Shown one piece after another: positions 11,097 through 22,742 of a DNA stretch of 64,000 bases. Both the position numbers and the translations under genes were made by a program. Source of the DNA: Trichomonas vaginalis G3 (lineage: Eukaryota; Parabasalia; Trichomonadida; Trichomonadidae); assembly GCF_026262505.1 (NCBI RefSeq), contig NC_067205.1, forward strand, positions 20,891,645 through 20,955,644. The letters run 5' to 3'. Positions within the stretch are counted from its first letter, which is position 1. Each line of letters starts with the position of its first letter. The notes beneath the pieces were generated by a model, which searched no databases, was not told the DNA's origin, and saw only the letters and a list, made by a program, of their open reading frames with translations.

Positions 11097-14000
11097 TTAT
11101 GATTTCTGTTCGAAACGAACGAAAAATATAGTATCTGTTCCATCATCTCTTTCACGCCATTTTTGCAGGACGTTTTCATCATCTCTTACTAATCCATTCT
11201 TGTAAGAAAGAGACAATCCAACGAATTCGTTATTTCTAACTAAGAAATTAGAGTTCTGTGAAATGACCAAGTTCCAGTCATCATCAACATTCAGTCGCTT
11301 TTTCAGGGATTTCGATGTATCTGACTCATTTAAAACAACTGAACCTGGAATTCCAACAAATCTCTGCCAACAGCCGCAAATTACAGTGAAACAGAAGAAA
11401 CAACTCAATGAAGAGTCATCATATGATGTAATTATCAAGTCTTGGCATAAATATGAATCAAATATACTTTCACAATCTGCCAAACCAACAATTCTGTGGT
11501 CTACGACATTGAAAACACTCATAGATTCAGTGATCTCTTCATTGAACTCTGTCAATGCGTCATTTACGATTTCTGCTGTTGAACTTTTCAAATTCATACG
11601 AATTAGACTGGATTTGATCTGATTATCCTCATTTCGGAATGTGACATTGATCAATGTTCGTTTGCTAAGCTCGTCAAAAGTAATTCTTTTCTCAAAATCA
11701 ACAAATAAGGTGAAATATCCGTTAATTCCGAGATGTTCTTGAAGATAATAGGAAATAGTGCCTTCGTACATCAATGACATTCCATTGTGAGTGATCCTGT
11801 ATATGCAAATAGCATCTTCTTCGGGATTATAATCAAAATTAAGACATTTTGAGAGGAAAAGTGTCAATTCTTCGATGGATAATGTCGAATGGATGACTAT
11901 TGTAGCAAGTCTTTCATCCCTAGCCTTGTAGGAATAGATCTGACACTTTAATAATTTTTTATCTTGTTCAAAAAAGGCGGAAATTGACTTTTTCTTGTTG
12001 CATTGCTCATCAATGTCATCACTACTGTCTTCTTCATCGTAGAAAAACACTGGAACTTGTTTTTCTGGCTTTGGTATTTTTGGTATTTTTTGAATTTTTT
12101 GGATTTTTGAGAGTTCTTCTGTTCTGTTGTCTTCATAGAGTTCATATTTGCTTGAAAATGATGACGATTGGCTCTGATTAAGGTAAGAACGACTGGATGA
12201 ATGCAAAATATGTTTATCTTCTTCAGAAAGAGGTGGAAGGATCTCGAAAGTGGTTGTGTTGGGTCTGATATGATGTTTGGCAACCTCAAAAATGTAAATC
12301 GAACCTGAAGAGACACAATAATTTTCAAATGTTCTTAATTCACCGCTGTCATCAGTAATTTCGATCTTAAGAGGTTCATTCGTCATGAGTTCATAACATT
12401 CCAAAGGTGTATCAGCAGGATATCCTATTCTTTCATTGACTAATGAGGCTAAATCTTTAATTGTCGAAGTTTTTTGGATAATAAAGTTTCCAATGTATTG
12501 TAGAGGCATTTCTGCATCAGTAAAGAAGAAACAACAGTAAACATATATGTAATCATTGAAATTTTTCTGAACCTCAGAATTTTTGTCACTTTTTGTGACG
12601 AAGAAATTTTTGTAAAACAAAGAAATCTGGGTATTATCATCATCAACGACTGACGAAGGCACATTATTATAGTAAAGTCTCCAAACTTTGATTTCATCAC
12701 GATTCCATTGGAATTCATGTGCGCATTTGTCGTATAATTCTTTTCCAGTGATTTTTCCACCTTCTATACGAATACTACGCTTCTTATCACTACATACGAA
12801 TGATGGCATGCCTAATCTAGTTGTCCATTTGATGGAATCTTCAGTATACAAGAATAAATTTTCATCACCGGCTTTTTTAGGGGATCTGTGCTCTGTTTTA
12901 TTGCGATACCACTCTCTCAAGGCCTCGGGGACTTCATCATCCGTCACTGGCTTGAAAATTCGCTCGGCATCAGAATTTCTTACATAAATCAAATAATAGC
13001 CGCTGAAATTGCTCGCGCCTCCGTAGTTATCATCTACAGCCTTTTCCTTACTCACCTTTTGCACGCAAGTATCGTTAAATTCGTACCATTGAGGATCATT
13101 CGACGAAGTCCTCAAAAAAGCGCAGTAATGACCGTAGTTTACGGTTCCAGAGTGAACAAGGACTCCGAAAAGTGAATAGATTTGAGAAGAATTTTTTTGG
13201 TCCGAATTTTCTGCCAAAAACTCGTTTAAGTCGATAGATTCAGGGAATTCGAATCGGCTATCGATCTTTACTATCTGTTCCTTCTCAGGATCGTATTCTG
13301 ACCTGTTTAAATGGAAATTTAATATCGGAGGGAATTTTGTGAATTCTATTCCCTTTTCTGCGTTAAATCTGCCTTTTCCTTCTATATTATACTGATTCTC
13401 ATCAGTCAAAAGCTCCTTTTCCGTATACTTTTTCAAAGATATTTTGAGATCTTTCGTATCTTTGACTTCTAACGATATATCGTAGAAAGATTCGGTTGTA
13501 GAGCTTTCGTAGCCACAGTCTGGACACCTCACAAATGAAGTGAACTCTCCTCTGAACATTTCCGCGATTTTTCCCTGTAAAGGTGTTTTGTTTAGCTTCA
13601 ATTCGATCTTGTCTATTAATATTCGAGCGAATTCTTGTACGTCGTGCTGTATAAATGTCGCTAGACTGTTCCATCCGAAAGATTTTGTCAAAGCTTTGGT
13701 ATTAGGAGCTGTATCTGAGAACTGTAGTTGACAAAATAGTCTTTGTAAGTTAATGGGTATGTCTTTGTTTGCTCCTTCTATTGAATTTACGTCCATTTGA
13801 TAAATTAGCCTTCTAAACTCAGGAATATGGTACAAAGCCTGCAACATTGAGTTCATATAGCATGTTGCACCTTGGTTTTGTAGTCCAACATATCCTGTTT
13901 CGTCTTTGGAGTAAATTGCACAAGATGATTTGGAAACCGATGAATAAACTTGTTTTGTTGTAGAATCACTGGGTGTTTTGAACTGTACAGATTGTTTTTC

Positions 14001-14417
14001 CACGTATTCCGACAGTTTTACTTCAACAAATAAATTATTATTGATCATGAACTTATTTTCTGGGTCCAATAGATACTTCCATGTGTTGTTTAAACAAAAT
14101 GAAGAATCATCATTAGCTTTTTCAATGCAAACGATCTGTTTTCCCTTTATTGCGGAATTTTTGTTGGCAATTTTTACTTCTATAAGTAATTTCAAAGCGT
14201 ATTCTATTGTTGGGAACACAATATGGAATTTTATAGGTGTGTTGTCATCAGAATAATTTTCTAAGTAAAAATAATATGTAATATCGGATCCATTGGCGTG
14301 ATACATTTTAGATTTGATATCCTGATTCTTTAAACTATCAATACCTTGGATAATCCATCTTTTTATGATAGATTCTTCTTCCTCCTCTTCTTCGCTATAC
14401 GAATCCGAGCATTCCAT
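11097..14417 (-). CDS. USP7-like ubiquitin carboxyl-terminal hydrolase
   Basis: This cysteine protease removes ubiquitin from proteins and is probably nuclear or cytosolic. The 1106 residues begin with an acidic run, then a MATH-like domain (~20-140). The USP domain starts with the Cys box GLQNQGATCYMNSMLQAL (catalytic Cys ~186), followed by QHDVQEFARIL, a single CPDCGYES motif, and the His box with NYGHYCAF and WYEFNDTCV, ending in SGYYLIYVR. About 600 further residues follow, as expected of the ubiquitin-like tail of USP7/HAUSP. That order (MATH, USP, long tail) is specific to USP7. I place the start at ATG 14417 (MECSDS) rather than the in-frame ATG at 14474, because the extra 19 residues are hydrophobic and would put a signal-like stretch on a nuclear or cytosolic family. 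All catalytic residues are present and there is no break. Confidence 0.92.
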   Translation of the reverse strand: MECSDSYSEEEEEEESIIKRWIIQGIDSLKNQDIKSKMYHANGSDITYYFYLENYSDDNTPIKFHIVFPTIEYALKLLIEVKIANKNSAIKGKQIVCIEKANDDSSFCLNNTWKYLLDPENKFMINNNLFVEVKLSEYVEKQSVQFKTPSDSTTKQVYSSVSKSSCAIYSKDETGYVGLQNQGATCYMNSMLQALYHIPEFRRLIYQMDVNSIEGANKDIPINLQRLFCQLQFSDTAPNTKALTKSFGWNSLATFIQHDVQEFARILIDKIELKLNKTPLQGKIAEMFRGEFTSFVRCPDCGYESSTTESFYDISLEVKDTKDLKISLKKYTEKELLTDENQYNIEGKGRFNAEKGIEFTKFPPILNFHLNRSEYDPEKEQIVKIDSRFEFPESIDLNEFLAENSDQKNSSQIYSLFGVLVHSGTVNYGHYCAFLRTSSNDPQWYEFNDTCVQKVSKEKAVDDNYGGASNFSGYYLIYVRNSDAERIFKPVTDDEVPEALREWYRNKTEHRSPKKAGDENLFLYTEDSIKWTTRLGMPSFVCSDKKRSIRIEGGKITGKELYDKCAHEFQWNRDEIKVWRLYYNNVPSSVVDDDNTQISLFYKNFFVTKSDKNSEVQKNFNDYIYVYCCFFFTDAEMPLQYIGNFIIQKTSTIKDLASLVNERIGYPADTPLECYELMTNEPLKIEITDDSGELRTFENYCVSSGSIYIFEVAKHHIRPNTTTFEILPPLSEEDKHILHSSSRSYLNQSQSSSFSSKYELYEDNRTEELSKIQKIQKIPKIPKPEKQVPVFFYDEEDSSDDIDEQCNKKKSISAFFEQDKKLLKCQIYSYKARDERLATIVIHSTLSIEELTLFLSKCLNFDYNPEEDAICIYRITHNGMSLMYEGTISYYLQEHLGINGYFTLFVDFEKRITFDELSKRTLINVTFRNEDNQIKSSLIRMNLKSSTAEIVNDALTEFNEEITESMSVFNVVDHRIVGLADCESIFDSYLCQDLIITSYDDSSLSCFFCFTVICGCWQRFVGIPGSVVLNESDTSKSLKKRLNVDDDWNLVISQNSNFLVRNNEFVGLSLSYKNGLVRDDENVLQKWRERDDGTDTIFFVRFEQKS

Positions 14418-14865
14418 TTTATATTCACGGAAGAAAAAATAAACATGCAGGTTGAGAAATATAAAACATTTCATTATTGAAATGTAAATATCAATAAGAA
14501 TCTATACAATGAAAATTAGAGGAAACGCGTGATAAATTTCCGATAGAAAAATTAAATGGGACGAGTCAATAATGTTTATTAAATTTTCCGTATCGTTTTA
14601 AAAAAGAACATAAAATTGTGAGCATTTCGGGTAAATTATAAAACTTTATACATCGTTAATTTTATCAAATCAACTCTACACATGTATACCATTACCTATG
14701 AAATTAATTTTATTAATTGAATTTATAATCAAATTGTGTTGGATTTCTCCATTTACACCAGTAAAAAGAGTTGTCGTTGTTGTTCACATATTCATAACTG
14801 CTGCAACTTTCATGATCATTATGTGCATGAACATGTGTATATTTACGCTTAATACACGTCCAATG
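14418..14865. other. intergenic region upstream of USP gene and left of Polinton A
   Basis: No convincing gene. A short frame at 14698 (hydrophobic, 62 codons) runs into Polinton A. Rejoining the flanks at the TCGATT target keeps it open for about 13 more codons, but it has no other support. Confidence 0.4.
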
Positions 14866-14871
14866 TCGATT
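14866..14871. repeat. target-site duplication TCGATT, left of Polinton A
   Basis: TCGATT here is repeated exactly at 32315-32320, immediately outside the element. Six bp is the duplication length known for Maverick/Polinton integrases. Confidence 0.93.
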
Positions 14872-15612
14872 AGTAGTAGGATATGACGGGTTTAGTGACT
14901 TTTTTTGTTACATCTATATATAGACGATGCATTAAAATATATTTATTTATAAATCATTAAAAAATTAACATTAATTTTAAAATAATTTATTTTTTTATCT
15001 TTTATAAAAGAAGCTATATATAGATGATGTCAGATATTCCGCGATTAATTAAACATTGTTTAAATCCTGAATGGGTTAAACTTCAATTTAAAAATGAAGA
15101 TTGTGAATTATTAAATGAATATGAAAGCCAAAATAAGCTAATGAGGTATAAATATAATGATAAGAATATTTAATTTCATGGAATCAATGGAGTCATAATC
15201 AAAGACCTCATAAACGAGAAGAAGAAATTGAAAATAATGAAATGGAAATCATTGATGACATTAAAGATGATGGAATTCCTAAATTTTGTAGAAAAACCTT
15301 TAGAACTAAGTTAGGAGCATATAAACGTAGAGTATTAAATCCTGAATATCTTAAACATCAATTTAAAAAGGAAGACTGTGAATTATTAAACGCTAATGAA
15401 TATGAAAATGCTAAATCAAAACTGAGATATAAATATATTGGAAGTGATGAAAGGTGTAAAGATAAAGATAAAGTTTATTCAGTTTCATATAATAACTGGC
15501 ACACGTTAGGGATAAGAAAACATTTAGGAGATTATGGGAAATGTTCTGAATTCTTTAAATCTAGTATATACGAGAGAGTAAAATAAATCAGATATAATTA
15601 TTTTCATGAATA
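14872..15612 (+). repeat. left terminal inverted repeat of Polinton A (~740 bp)
   Basis: Near-perfect inverted match to 31572-32314. The repeat is long enough to contain a whole reading frame (see 15024-15586). Identity ends just after the frame's final codons, near the word TTTTCATGAATAAAA. Confidence 0.88.
15024..15586 (+). pseudogene. terminal-repeat-encoded two-repeat protein, left copy (broken)
   Basis: Left-end copy of the intact gene at 31572-32162. It has lost one A in AATGATAA(A)GAATATT near 15165, which shifts the frame. The second half stays open from 15242 and stops early because AAAGAAATTAG reads AAATAAATCAG here. The divergence between the two ends shows that the terminal repeats of this copy are no longer homogenised. 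Confidence 0.75.
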
Positions 15613-15726
15613 AAAGATTCACTACCATAATGAAATAAAAAATAAAAAAATTTTTAAAAAATAAACTTCTTACGAAAAATTAAAACTTAGTTATGTTTAT
15701 TATTTTATTTTTTTATTTTGTATGAA

Positions 15727-16833
15727 ATGAGCGTCAAAACTAACGACGTGAAAAAATTAGGATTCACAAACGAGGAAATAAAGGATATATTAGAGGAGGC
15801 GGGTTATGAAGTTAATAAATATTATTTAAGAAATTGTCAAAAATTTGCCGAGTTATTAAATGATTTAGATTATGATGGAAAAATGAATAAAGATGATGTT
15901 ATAAATTTCTTATATCCCACATCTGAGAAGAAAAACCTAAAGAACCTGATGTTTTCCCTGAATATTATGAAGAACGGATTAAAGATGATGAATACAATGA
16001 AATTGAAAGACTGGAAAAAATAAGAGATGAAATAGATGAAAAAATTAAGGAATTAAGAGAAGTTGAAAAATATAATGAAAATGAAGTAGAGGGTTAATGA
16101 ATATCCCAGCTTCAGAATAGCAGAAGTTCAGAAATCTCATGAAGAAAGATATAAAAATTATGTCTCAGAATCAACACAAAATTTATTAGATGGTGAAATA
16201 GACGAAACACTTTCAGAAGAAGGTACTAAATTTATTCGTAAACATAAGTTACAATTTATTGATAATGAAGAATACCCCTGTATCCTGCTTTCACCACCTT
16301 TAGATTCCGAAAAATTCAAAAAAGCTCTTAAAAACGTGACATATGCAACTAATACGATTAAGAAAGAAGATCATGATATTTACACAAATTATTATTTAAA
16401 TAAATGCACAGGTGTTGATAAAGTTTTTGATTTATTAGATAAAATATCAAAAGAAACCATTGGAACATATAAAATTTTATGTGATTGCGGTTTCATTGTT
16501 GAAGATACTAATAATGTTTCATATGAAAGAACAGCACCGAAGGAAGATGAAGTTGAAAGGTCTATACCATTCGTTATTAAGAACATAAAAGATATGAAAA
16601 CTTATAAACATTATATTTATTCATTTATTTCAGAAAAAATGGAAGCAACCCATAAAACATCTTCTCATCATTTTATAGCTATTCATACATTCCTTTTCAA
16701 AGTTGTGAAATTAAATAAGACAGGAATTAGATTTAATGTATCAGGGTACGCATTCTTGAGTAAATTAAAATGTATTCGTCACGTCGCAGATGATAAAAAT
16801 TTATGTGTTCTTAATTCATTTTATGGGCTTTAA
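15727..16833 (+). pseudogene. Polinton left-end gene of unknown function, copy A (frameshifted)
   Basis: Orthologue of 38471-39576 in copy B. The start ATGAGCGTCAAAAC is the second of two overlapping ATGs; the first (15722) reaches a stop at once. A missing A near 15928 truncates the protein after 'DDVINFLYP.SE', and more indels follow (a lost T near 16096 and an extra G near 16120). From 16336 to the end the frame is open, including the position where copy B is broken. The predicted ~365-residue protein has an acidic coiled-coil centre and a Cys/His-containing C-terminal third; I recognise no family. It is the first rightward gene of the element, directly before the polymerase. Confidence 0.65.
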
Positions 16834-16881
16834 AAAATAAACTTTATTTTTATTTATTTTTAATTTTTTATTCTTACATAA

Positions 16882-19800
16882 ATGAACAAAAACGGAACAG
16901 CTAAAATGAATGATAATCAAATTAGAGCAGAAGGTAGAAGGTTATTTAAACGCTTCTATAACATTCCTGATGGTGTTAATCCTAAAACTCGTAGAAGCTT
17001 TTTAAATGAAGCAATAGATGCATATGAAGGGTTTGACATTTCATCAGAAAGTGAGAGATTAGCGAGAATGTTAAATGTTAATATTGATTTCTATTATTGT
17101 GATCCTCAACCAGAAGACGTGGACATAAATAAGGTAGACTTTCCATTAGTGGAATCAATAATGATAGATCCAGAATTTGAAACAGTAAATATTTTATTAA
17201 CACAGAGTCCATGTGGAAAACTTCACGCTGACAGAATAACAGACGTTGAAGCACTCACGGCTATAAAGTTTGTCCATATTGTAAAGAAGAAGTTTATTCT
17301 ATCCGTGATGATCCAGAAAGGAAAAACCAAAGAAGATTTTTAAAGCATTGTGAGAAATGTAAAGAAAATAATGGAAGATTAATTCAAGACGTTCAATTGC
17401 AAAAGACCCAGCAACCATATGCACCACATATTACGAAACAGAAGATATATCAGTGGTTATTAGCTCACAATTTGCAGAAATATTATAAACCGACAAGATA
17501 TTATATTACTTTGACTTCGAAACATTAGAGACTAAAGAAGAATTACAACTTTCTGAGTGGCAACTTTGAACGCTACTTAAAACCATTCATGGTATCATCA
17601 ACGTTAAATTAAATGATAAAACGTATACGAGGAATTTTTGCTTAACTTCGAGTGATCTTTTATTTCTGATTGGATTGAGTTTTTATTTCAACCTGTTCAT
17701 TAGTTGTTGAATCAAATATTGAACAATATGAAGAATTAATGAAGCCGCAAACGGCGGGGACTTTGTCCCATACATTAAATGAAAAACAGAAGGAAGCATT
17801 TAAAGAACTTCTAGATGAGGAATTCAATAAAGTGAATATCATAGTTTTAATTCGGGAAAGTTTGATTTAAATTTAATTCTTCGTGATTTAAACACTGCAA
17901 AATGGAAAATAAAATCAATGCTGGGCTTCTTCTCAATTTAAGCAAGTCATTGTAAGAAAACAAACGCTCCATATGAATTGAGATTTATTGACATCAGAAA
18001 TTATATAGCGGGTGGGACATTAGACCAATTCGCTCAAGATTTCGGAAACAATAAATCACGTGTTAAATCCTTTTTCCCTTATCAATTTATCACATGGGAG
18101 AATTCGAAGAAAATTATTAAAGAGGAACCATTCACGAAAGATTCATTTTATTCGCATTAACTCAAGAAACTATATCAGATAGTGATTATCAAATATATCT
18201 CAATGATGCTAAAATTTTAAGAATAGATTAAATATTTTATTCATTATTGCATATAAAGATGTTGAAATTATGATTGACCCAATCGATAAAATTATTGAAG
18301 AAACATTTGTTTATAAAATTGATATGCTTCATAATCTTTCTTTATCATCGAATGCTTCAATGATTCGTTACGCTTTAGCATATAAAGACTTTAATCCTAA
18401 TGAAAAATTCCTGAGAAGAGATAGAATCAAGTTTTGAATTAACGAAAAAGTATTGGAAATATAAAATTGAATCATATAAGAAACAAGATGAAAAAGCAGA
18501 AAGAGATACTAAAAAATAATGTTTCAATGGATGATTTTCAATACTATCACAATTTAATCCTTTCATCTAAATGCAAAATGTGTGGTAAAGCGTTTACATA
18601 TGCACAATAAACCAACATTGGATAGAATCGATAATGAAAAACCACATACCAAAGAAAATTGTCAGTTAATGTGTTGTTATTGCAATGTCGTAAAATCAAA
18701 TAAAGATGAAGATGTTCAACGTTTAAGAATCAATTTAAGAAATTATGCATTAAAAAATAATTTACCAATGACTTTAGATTCAGTTGAAGCTTATCACATT
18801 CTCCGTAATGGAATTACTGGTGGTCTATCAAATGTTCAACATCGTGTTAATCTTAAAGGAATCACGCACATTAATAAACTTTCATATAGTCCAGAAACTA
18901 AAACTGTATCAAATGAGGACACTTCCAACATCATGACTCATTTCGTTGGTGTTGATTTTAATTCATTAATCCTTCATCATTTTCATCTAATCCTCATGAT
19001 TTCATTCAATATACTGACCATAAAATGTATATGCCGGGAAGATTGAATGGTGTTATCATTTGTGATACAGCAACAAAGAAAGCAAAAGCACTGGGAATTA
19101 TTAGAAAGAAAAATACTTTATTCGTGGCTGAAGTAAAGGGTCACATTGATGAAAAATACATTAATGATTACATAAACTTTTTACCGATAATAAGAAACTT
19201 AGATATTATCACAGATGAAAAAACAATTGGCAGTTTTATGTATAATTACATGAAATCAAACAATCTACCAGTTGACCAGAAACAGAGGAAATTAACTCAG
19301 TTAGCATCAACACACAACCAATATCAACCATTTTCTTCTTATTATCTATGGTATCTAATCGACAGGTTTAATTTTATCATTGATGACATTCAATCAATTT
19401 TAACATTTACTAAAAACACTTGTTTTAATGAATTTGCGAACAAATTTATGAACGAAAGACAAAAGGCTGAATTAGAAGGAAATAAAGGAAAAAGTTTATT
19501 TTGCAAGATTTCGCTTAATGGATCATATGGTTACGATGCAATGAATACACAAAATTACGCAAAGACTAAAATAATGAATGCACAGAAGGCACGCGTTGCA
19601 TGTATGTCAAATAAGTTTAAAAACATAAGAGAAATAGGAGAGGATACGTATCAAGTGATGCTCAAAGATAGATTTTATAGATGTGATACATGTTTACAAG
19701 AGGCATTTTTTACTTTAGATAACGCAAAATACTGGTATTTAGTTTTCATTTATGATTTTATGTATAAATGCATGGATGTTAATCGTTTTCATTTCATTGA

Positions 19801-20356
19801 AGGTGATACTGATTCATCTTATTGGGCTATTGCTGGCGATCCAAGTCTTCCTAACACTCAAGCATTTCAGGCGATTGTAACCGATAAAAAATTTTATGAA
19901 AAACATTTTCAAATTCGCACCTTTTGATTTCTTCTGTTTTGATGAGAGAAATTTAAACCTAAATTAAAGAATAAAGCTGAAGAAAAAGCACATGAGAAGA
20001 AGTTATTGGGTTTAGCAATTGAGAAACAAGGTGATAACATGGTGGCGTTATGTCCTAAGTGTTATACTTCATTCAACGGTTCAATTGATGGAAGTGATTT
20101 TAAAAAGATTGCACAAAAAATGAAAGGTGTTAGTTTACGACAAAATAAACAATTAACACCTAAAAATTATTTGGATATAATAAATGATAAAGTGATATTT
20201 GATGGTCAGAATATTAATTTACAACTTAAAAACGGGTCAATGACTCGCTTAACAATCGGTAAGACTGCATTAACAGGAGCACACACTAAGGCTGTATGTT
20301 GTGAAAATGGATGTTGTATGCCATTTATTGAATACAATTTAAAATTTTATTTTTAA
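16882..20356 (+). pseudogene. polB: protein-primed family B DNA polymerase (pPolB), copy A, multiple frameshifts
   Basis: Replicates the element using a terminal protein as primer (known for Polintons). The reading frame is broken by at least ten indels compared with copy B (first near 17262, then 17340-18600 repeatedly, 18970 and 19915). Recognisable blocks remain: the palm motif B (KISLNGSYGY), motif C (EGDTDSSYW), the HNH-like insertion (DRIDNEKPHTKENCQLMCCY near 18615-18690), and the C-terminal KGVS..QN block (~20120). It also holds a double-hairpin insert at 17744-17769. The start follows a TTTTTTATTCTTACATAA promoter-like stretch. The copy can no longer give a full polymerase unless the indels are assembly errors. 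Confidence 0.9.
17744..17769. repeat. double-hairpin insert inside polB (copy A)
   Basis: Two adjacent perfect hairpins: GCCG-CAAA-CGGC then GGGAC-TTT-GTCCC. The same site in copy B (40495-40520) has GTCG and GTCTC, so both stems are slightly decayed there. GC-rich against an AT-rich gene. It is one member of the family described in the findings. Confidence 0.75.
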
Positions 20357-20360
20357 TGAA

Positions 20361-20789
20361 ATGCCACAGAAGAGACAAAAGGAACCAAATCGATTTATAC
20401 CAAATGGTTTTAACTTTCAGATTCCAAATAATCAACCGCAACGAATTTTTCTAATCCCACCACCACCACCACAGCATCAACGGAGAAGAACATTCACCCC
20501 TGAAGAAAGAAATTTCAATAATTTGATGCGTCAACAAAATCAAGGTTTGAGATTTTATCCGGGTAGTAATGGTATACATATAAGGCATCCAAATTTAGAT
20601 AGAAGATATACCGCTGAGATTCATATTTTACCTAATAATACGGTTAATTTTGCTGGATTTTTTGATCATCATCAGGAAATCTGGACTCCACCATTTGATA
20701 CCGTTTTAGAAGGAGGAACCGTTAATGATGCGATTCAATATGTAAATAATAGTTTTGATACTATGATTCAAAGAGGTGGGCACCCTTAA
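20361..20789 (+). CDS. Polinton Pro/Gln/Asn-rich protein, unknown function
   Basis: 142 residues, intact in copy A. The N-terminal ~50 residues are disordered and basic with a run of five prolines and QHQRRR. The rest is a compact domain (HPNLDRRYTAEIHILPNNTV, FAGFFDHHQEIW) ending in a basic tail. I recognise no family. It begins four bases after the polymerase stop, as in a tightly packed viral genome. Copy B has lost about 330 bp of it by a deletion between two GGAACC words (43149-43243), so it is not needed for persistence of the element in the genome. Confidence 0.6.
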   Translation: MPQKRQKEPNRFIPNGFNFQIPNNQPQRIFLIPPPPPQHQRRRTFTPEERNFNNLMRQQNQGLRFYPGSNGIHIRHPNLDRRYTAEIHILPNNTVNFAGFFDHHQEIWTPPFDTVLEGGTVNDAIQYVNNSFDTMIQRGGHP

Positions 20790-20813
20790 AACATTTATTT
20801 TATTTTTATATAA

Positions 20814-22390
20814 ATGGATAACGCAGATTTAGAAAATTTAATTGATGATTTAGTACTTAATCAAAATTTTCTTAATTATTATGAATTAAATCATATCTCC
20901 AAAAAAATAATAACAATATAACGGGTGATATATGGTTATTATTATTCGTATTATAAAAATGAAATTTTGAAATATTATGATAAAATAATTTCTGAAATTA
21001 AAGACAAAATTAAAAATAATGAATATACAAAGGGAAAAACTAAATCACAACTTAAACAGTTGAAAGATTTCAAAAATAAAGTATCAACAAAAGAAGATAT
21101 TGATGAATTATATAAATTATATAATCCTGAGCCGCAAAAACCAAAGGGAAAAAAACAAAAGAAGAAAAAGCCGAAAACAACACCAAAAGAGAAAGTAGCA
21201 AATGTTCAACAGCTAAAGGTGCAAAACGCCCAGGTCCTTCAGACCATAAATGAAGCACAAGCTTAATTTATGATTCATTAGTTAAACCATATTCAGCCCG
21301 ACTTTTAAATGAAGATCAACTTTTGGAATTCATCCTTCAACATAAACTCGAAGTGGGAAAGTATATCAAACCTTTATATACAGCATATTTAAAACAAATG
21401 AATAGAATACATCCAGAATTAATGAAAGGAAAATCAACAACTAAAACTTCATCATCCAAAAATCAAAGCAGATAAAATTAAACCACTTGCAACACCAAAA
21501 CCTCCAACGGTAGTACCTCCTCCTTCAGTTAATCCTTCATCATTCATATTATATCCATTTCAAACATTAAAGAAGCAAAAAGATTTTAAAAAGGATTTCA
21601 AAATATTAAATAAACCAATTGACCCGAAAATTCAACCGTTAAAGGAAAAATTTAGTCGCCCTTCATTTGCACCATATCCATATTCATACAAAATAGATCA
21701 TCTGGAATATTCAAAAGGAAACGTTACTTATTTATTCGCCATTAACATTAACACTAGATATTTATATTGCATTCCGGTGAAAGGAAAACAGAACAGGAAA
21801 CAAGAAGAGCTATACAATACTTTACTAGATCATGAAAGAGTAGATAATAAGGGGTGATGGTGAAAGGATTTCAGGCAGCTATGGCTCATTATTTCCCACA
21901 AATTAATTTTACTTCTCATCTTCTCCATATACGTTTCATAATAAAATAGTTGATGCGGTAATGAGAACTCTTAGAGATGCGTTAGGGTTAACGGTCAGAT
22001 ATACTGGGATGGAAATCATGACTCCATCATACAGCAGTTAGTATATTATTACAATAATACATGGCATAGAACTATAAACATGAAACCAGTGGAAATGAAA
22101 AATGATATTTCAAAAGAATGGGATATATTAGAAAGCAAATGGAAAGGTTAAATGATGTTAAACGTGAACAAATTAATTCGGGGCTCATGAATTTTAAACA
22201 AGGGGATAAAGTTTTGATTCATCTCGATTATGGAAAAACTGATAAATCAATGACAAAAAGAAGACGAAGATTTGACACAATAGCTGAATTTGTTAGATAT
22301 ATTAACGGCAATGCATTAGTTGAAGTTGACAATAAATTAATAGAAATTCCGATTTATTTTATTACTCCATTATATTTAAATAATATTTAA
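20814..22390 (+). pseudogene. retroviral-type (RVE) integrase, copy A, frameshifted
   Basis: Inserts the element and makes the 6-bp target duplication. The frame starts at ATG 20814 after TTTATTTTATTTTTATATAA. It has a long N-terminal extension (acidic, then Lys/Pro-rich, with a double-hairpin insert at 21218-21245), then the catalytic core: D in KIDHLEYSKGNVTYLF, D in GDGxKGFQ, and KIVDAVMRTLRD where most family members have Glu. The C-terminal part has NNTWHRTINMKP and an SH3-like FKQGDKVLIHLD. Several indels interrupt it (for example near 20905, 21262, 21465 and 21785-21860). The one near 22000, GGGTTAACGG, is shared with copy B. Confidence 0.85.
21218..21245. repeat. double-hairpin insert inside integrase (copy A)
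   Basis: GGTG-CAAAA-CGCC followed by CA and GGTC-CTTCA-GACC. Copy B (43674-43701) has GGTG...CACC, so the first stem is kept by a changed pairing partner. Nearly the same sequence sits in the tail-fibre gene in reverse orientation (24596-24623 and 49371-49398). Confidence 0.75.
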
Positions 22391-22409
22391 TTTTTTTATT
22401 TCGTAAGAA

Positions 22410-22730
22410 ATGAGTGACAACGAAGCATCCAAGAGTCCTGATTCAATTAAGATTCAGAGTCCAGACAATGAATATAAAAAGAAACTAAACAGAATTAAAT
22501 CAAAAATATGCTATTACAAAAAGAAGCCGCAATGCGGCGGGGCTGATGCCCATAAAACTAAAGGAACTGAAAACGATAAAGAGAGGAAAGAAATAATCGA
22601 AAAATTAGAAACTTACCGTTCAATCCTTAAACTGAGTGAAGCAAAAATAAAAGAATTTAATAGAATAAATAAATTGATTGGAAGAGATGAATTTAATAAA
22701 GATGAATTTTTAAACTCAATCCAAATATAA
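22410..22730 (+). CDS. Polinton small coiled-coil protein (copy A)
   Basis: 106 residues, Lys/Glu-rich, probably helical (ENDKERKEIIEKLETYRSIL...), with a basic patch around YYKKKPQCGG. Function unknown. The start follows TTTTTTTATTTCGTAAGAA, the element's start motif. Copy A has eight residues absent in copy B (98 residues); they come from the 3' half of a double-hairpin insert (22526-22551), which B lost by a 24-bp in-frame deletion between CTGA words. The 3' end of the gene is repeated twice just downstream at the junction of the large deletion in this copy. Confidence 0.65.
   Translation: MSDNEASKSPDSIKIQSPDNEYKKKLNRIKSKICYYKKKPQCGGADAHKTKGTENDKERKEIIEKLETYRSILKLSEAKIKEFNRINKLIGRDEFNKDEFLNSIQI
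22526..22551. repeat. double-hairpin insert inside small coiled-coil gene (copy A)
   Basis: GCCGC-AAT-GCGGC followed by GGGC-TGAT-GCCC. In copy B (44989 on) the first stem is GCCGC/GTGGT, still pairable with G-T wobbles, and the second stem has been deleted. Confidence 0.75.
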
Positions 22731-22742
22731 TTTTTATTCCAA

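Noticed and set aside
14418-14474. N-terminal extension of the USP protein from ATG 14474
   Set aside because: The extra 19 residues are hydrophobic and unlike USP7; the acidic MECSDS start is preferred.
14698-14886. Hydrophobic 62-codon frame at the Polinton A insertion site
   Set aside because: It would be interrupted by the element and stays open when flanks are rejoined, but it has no homologue in the window and no promoter.
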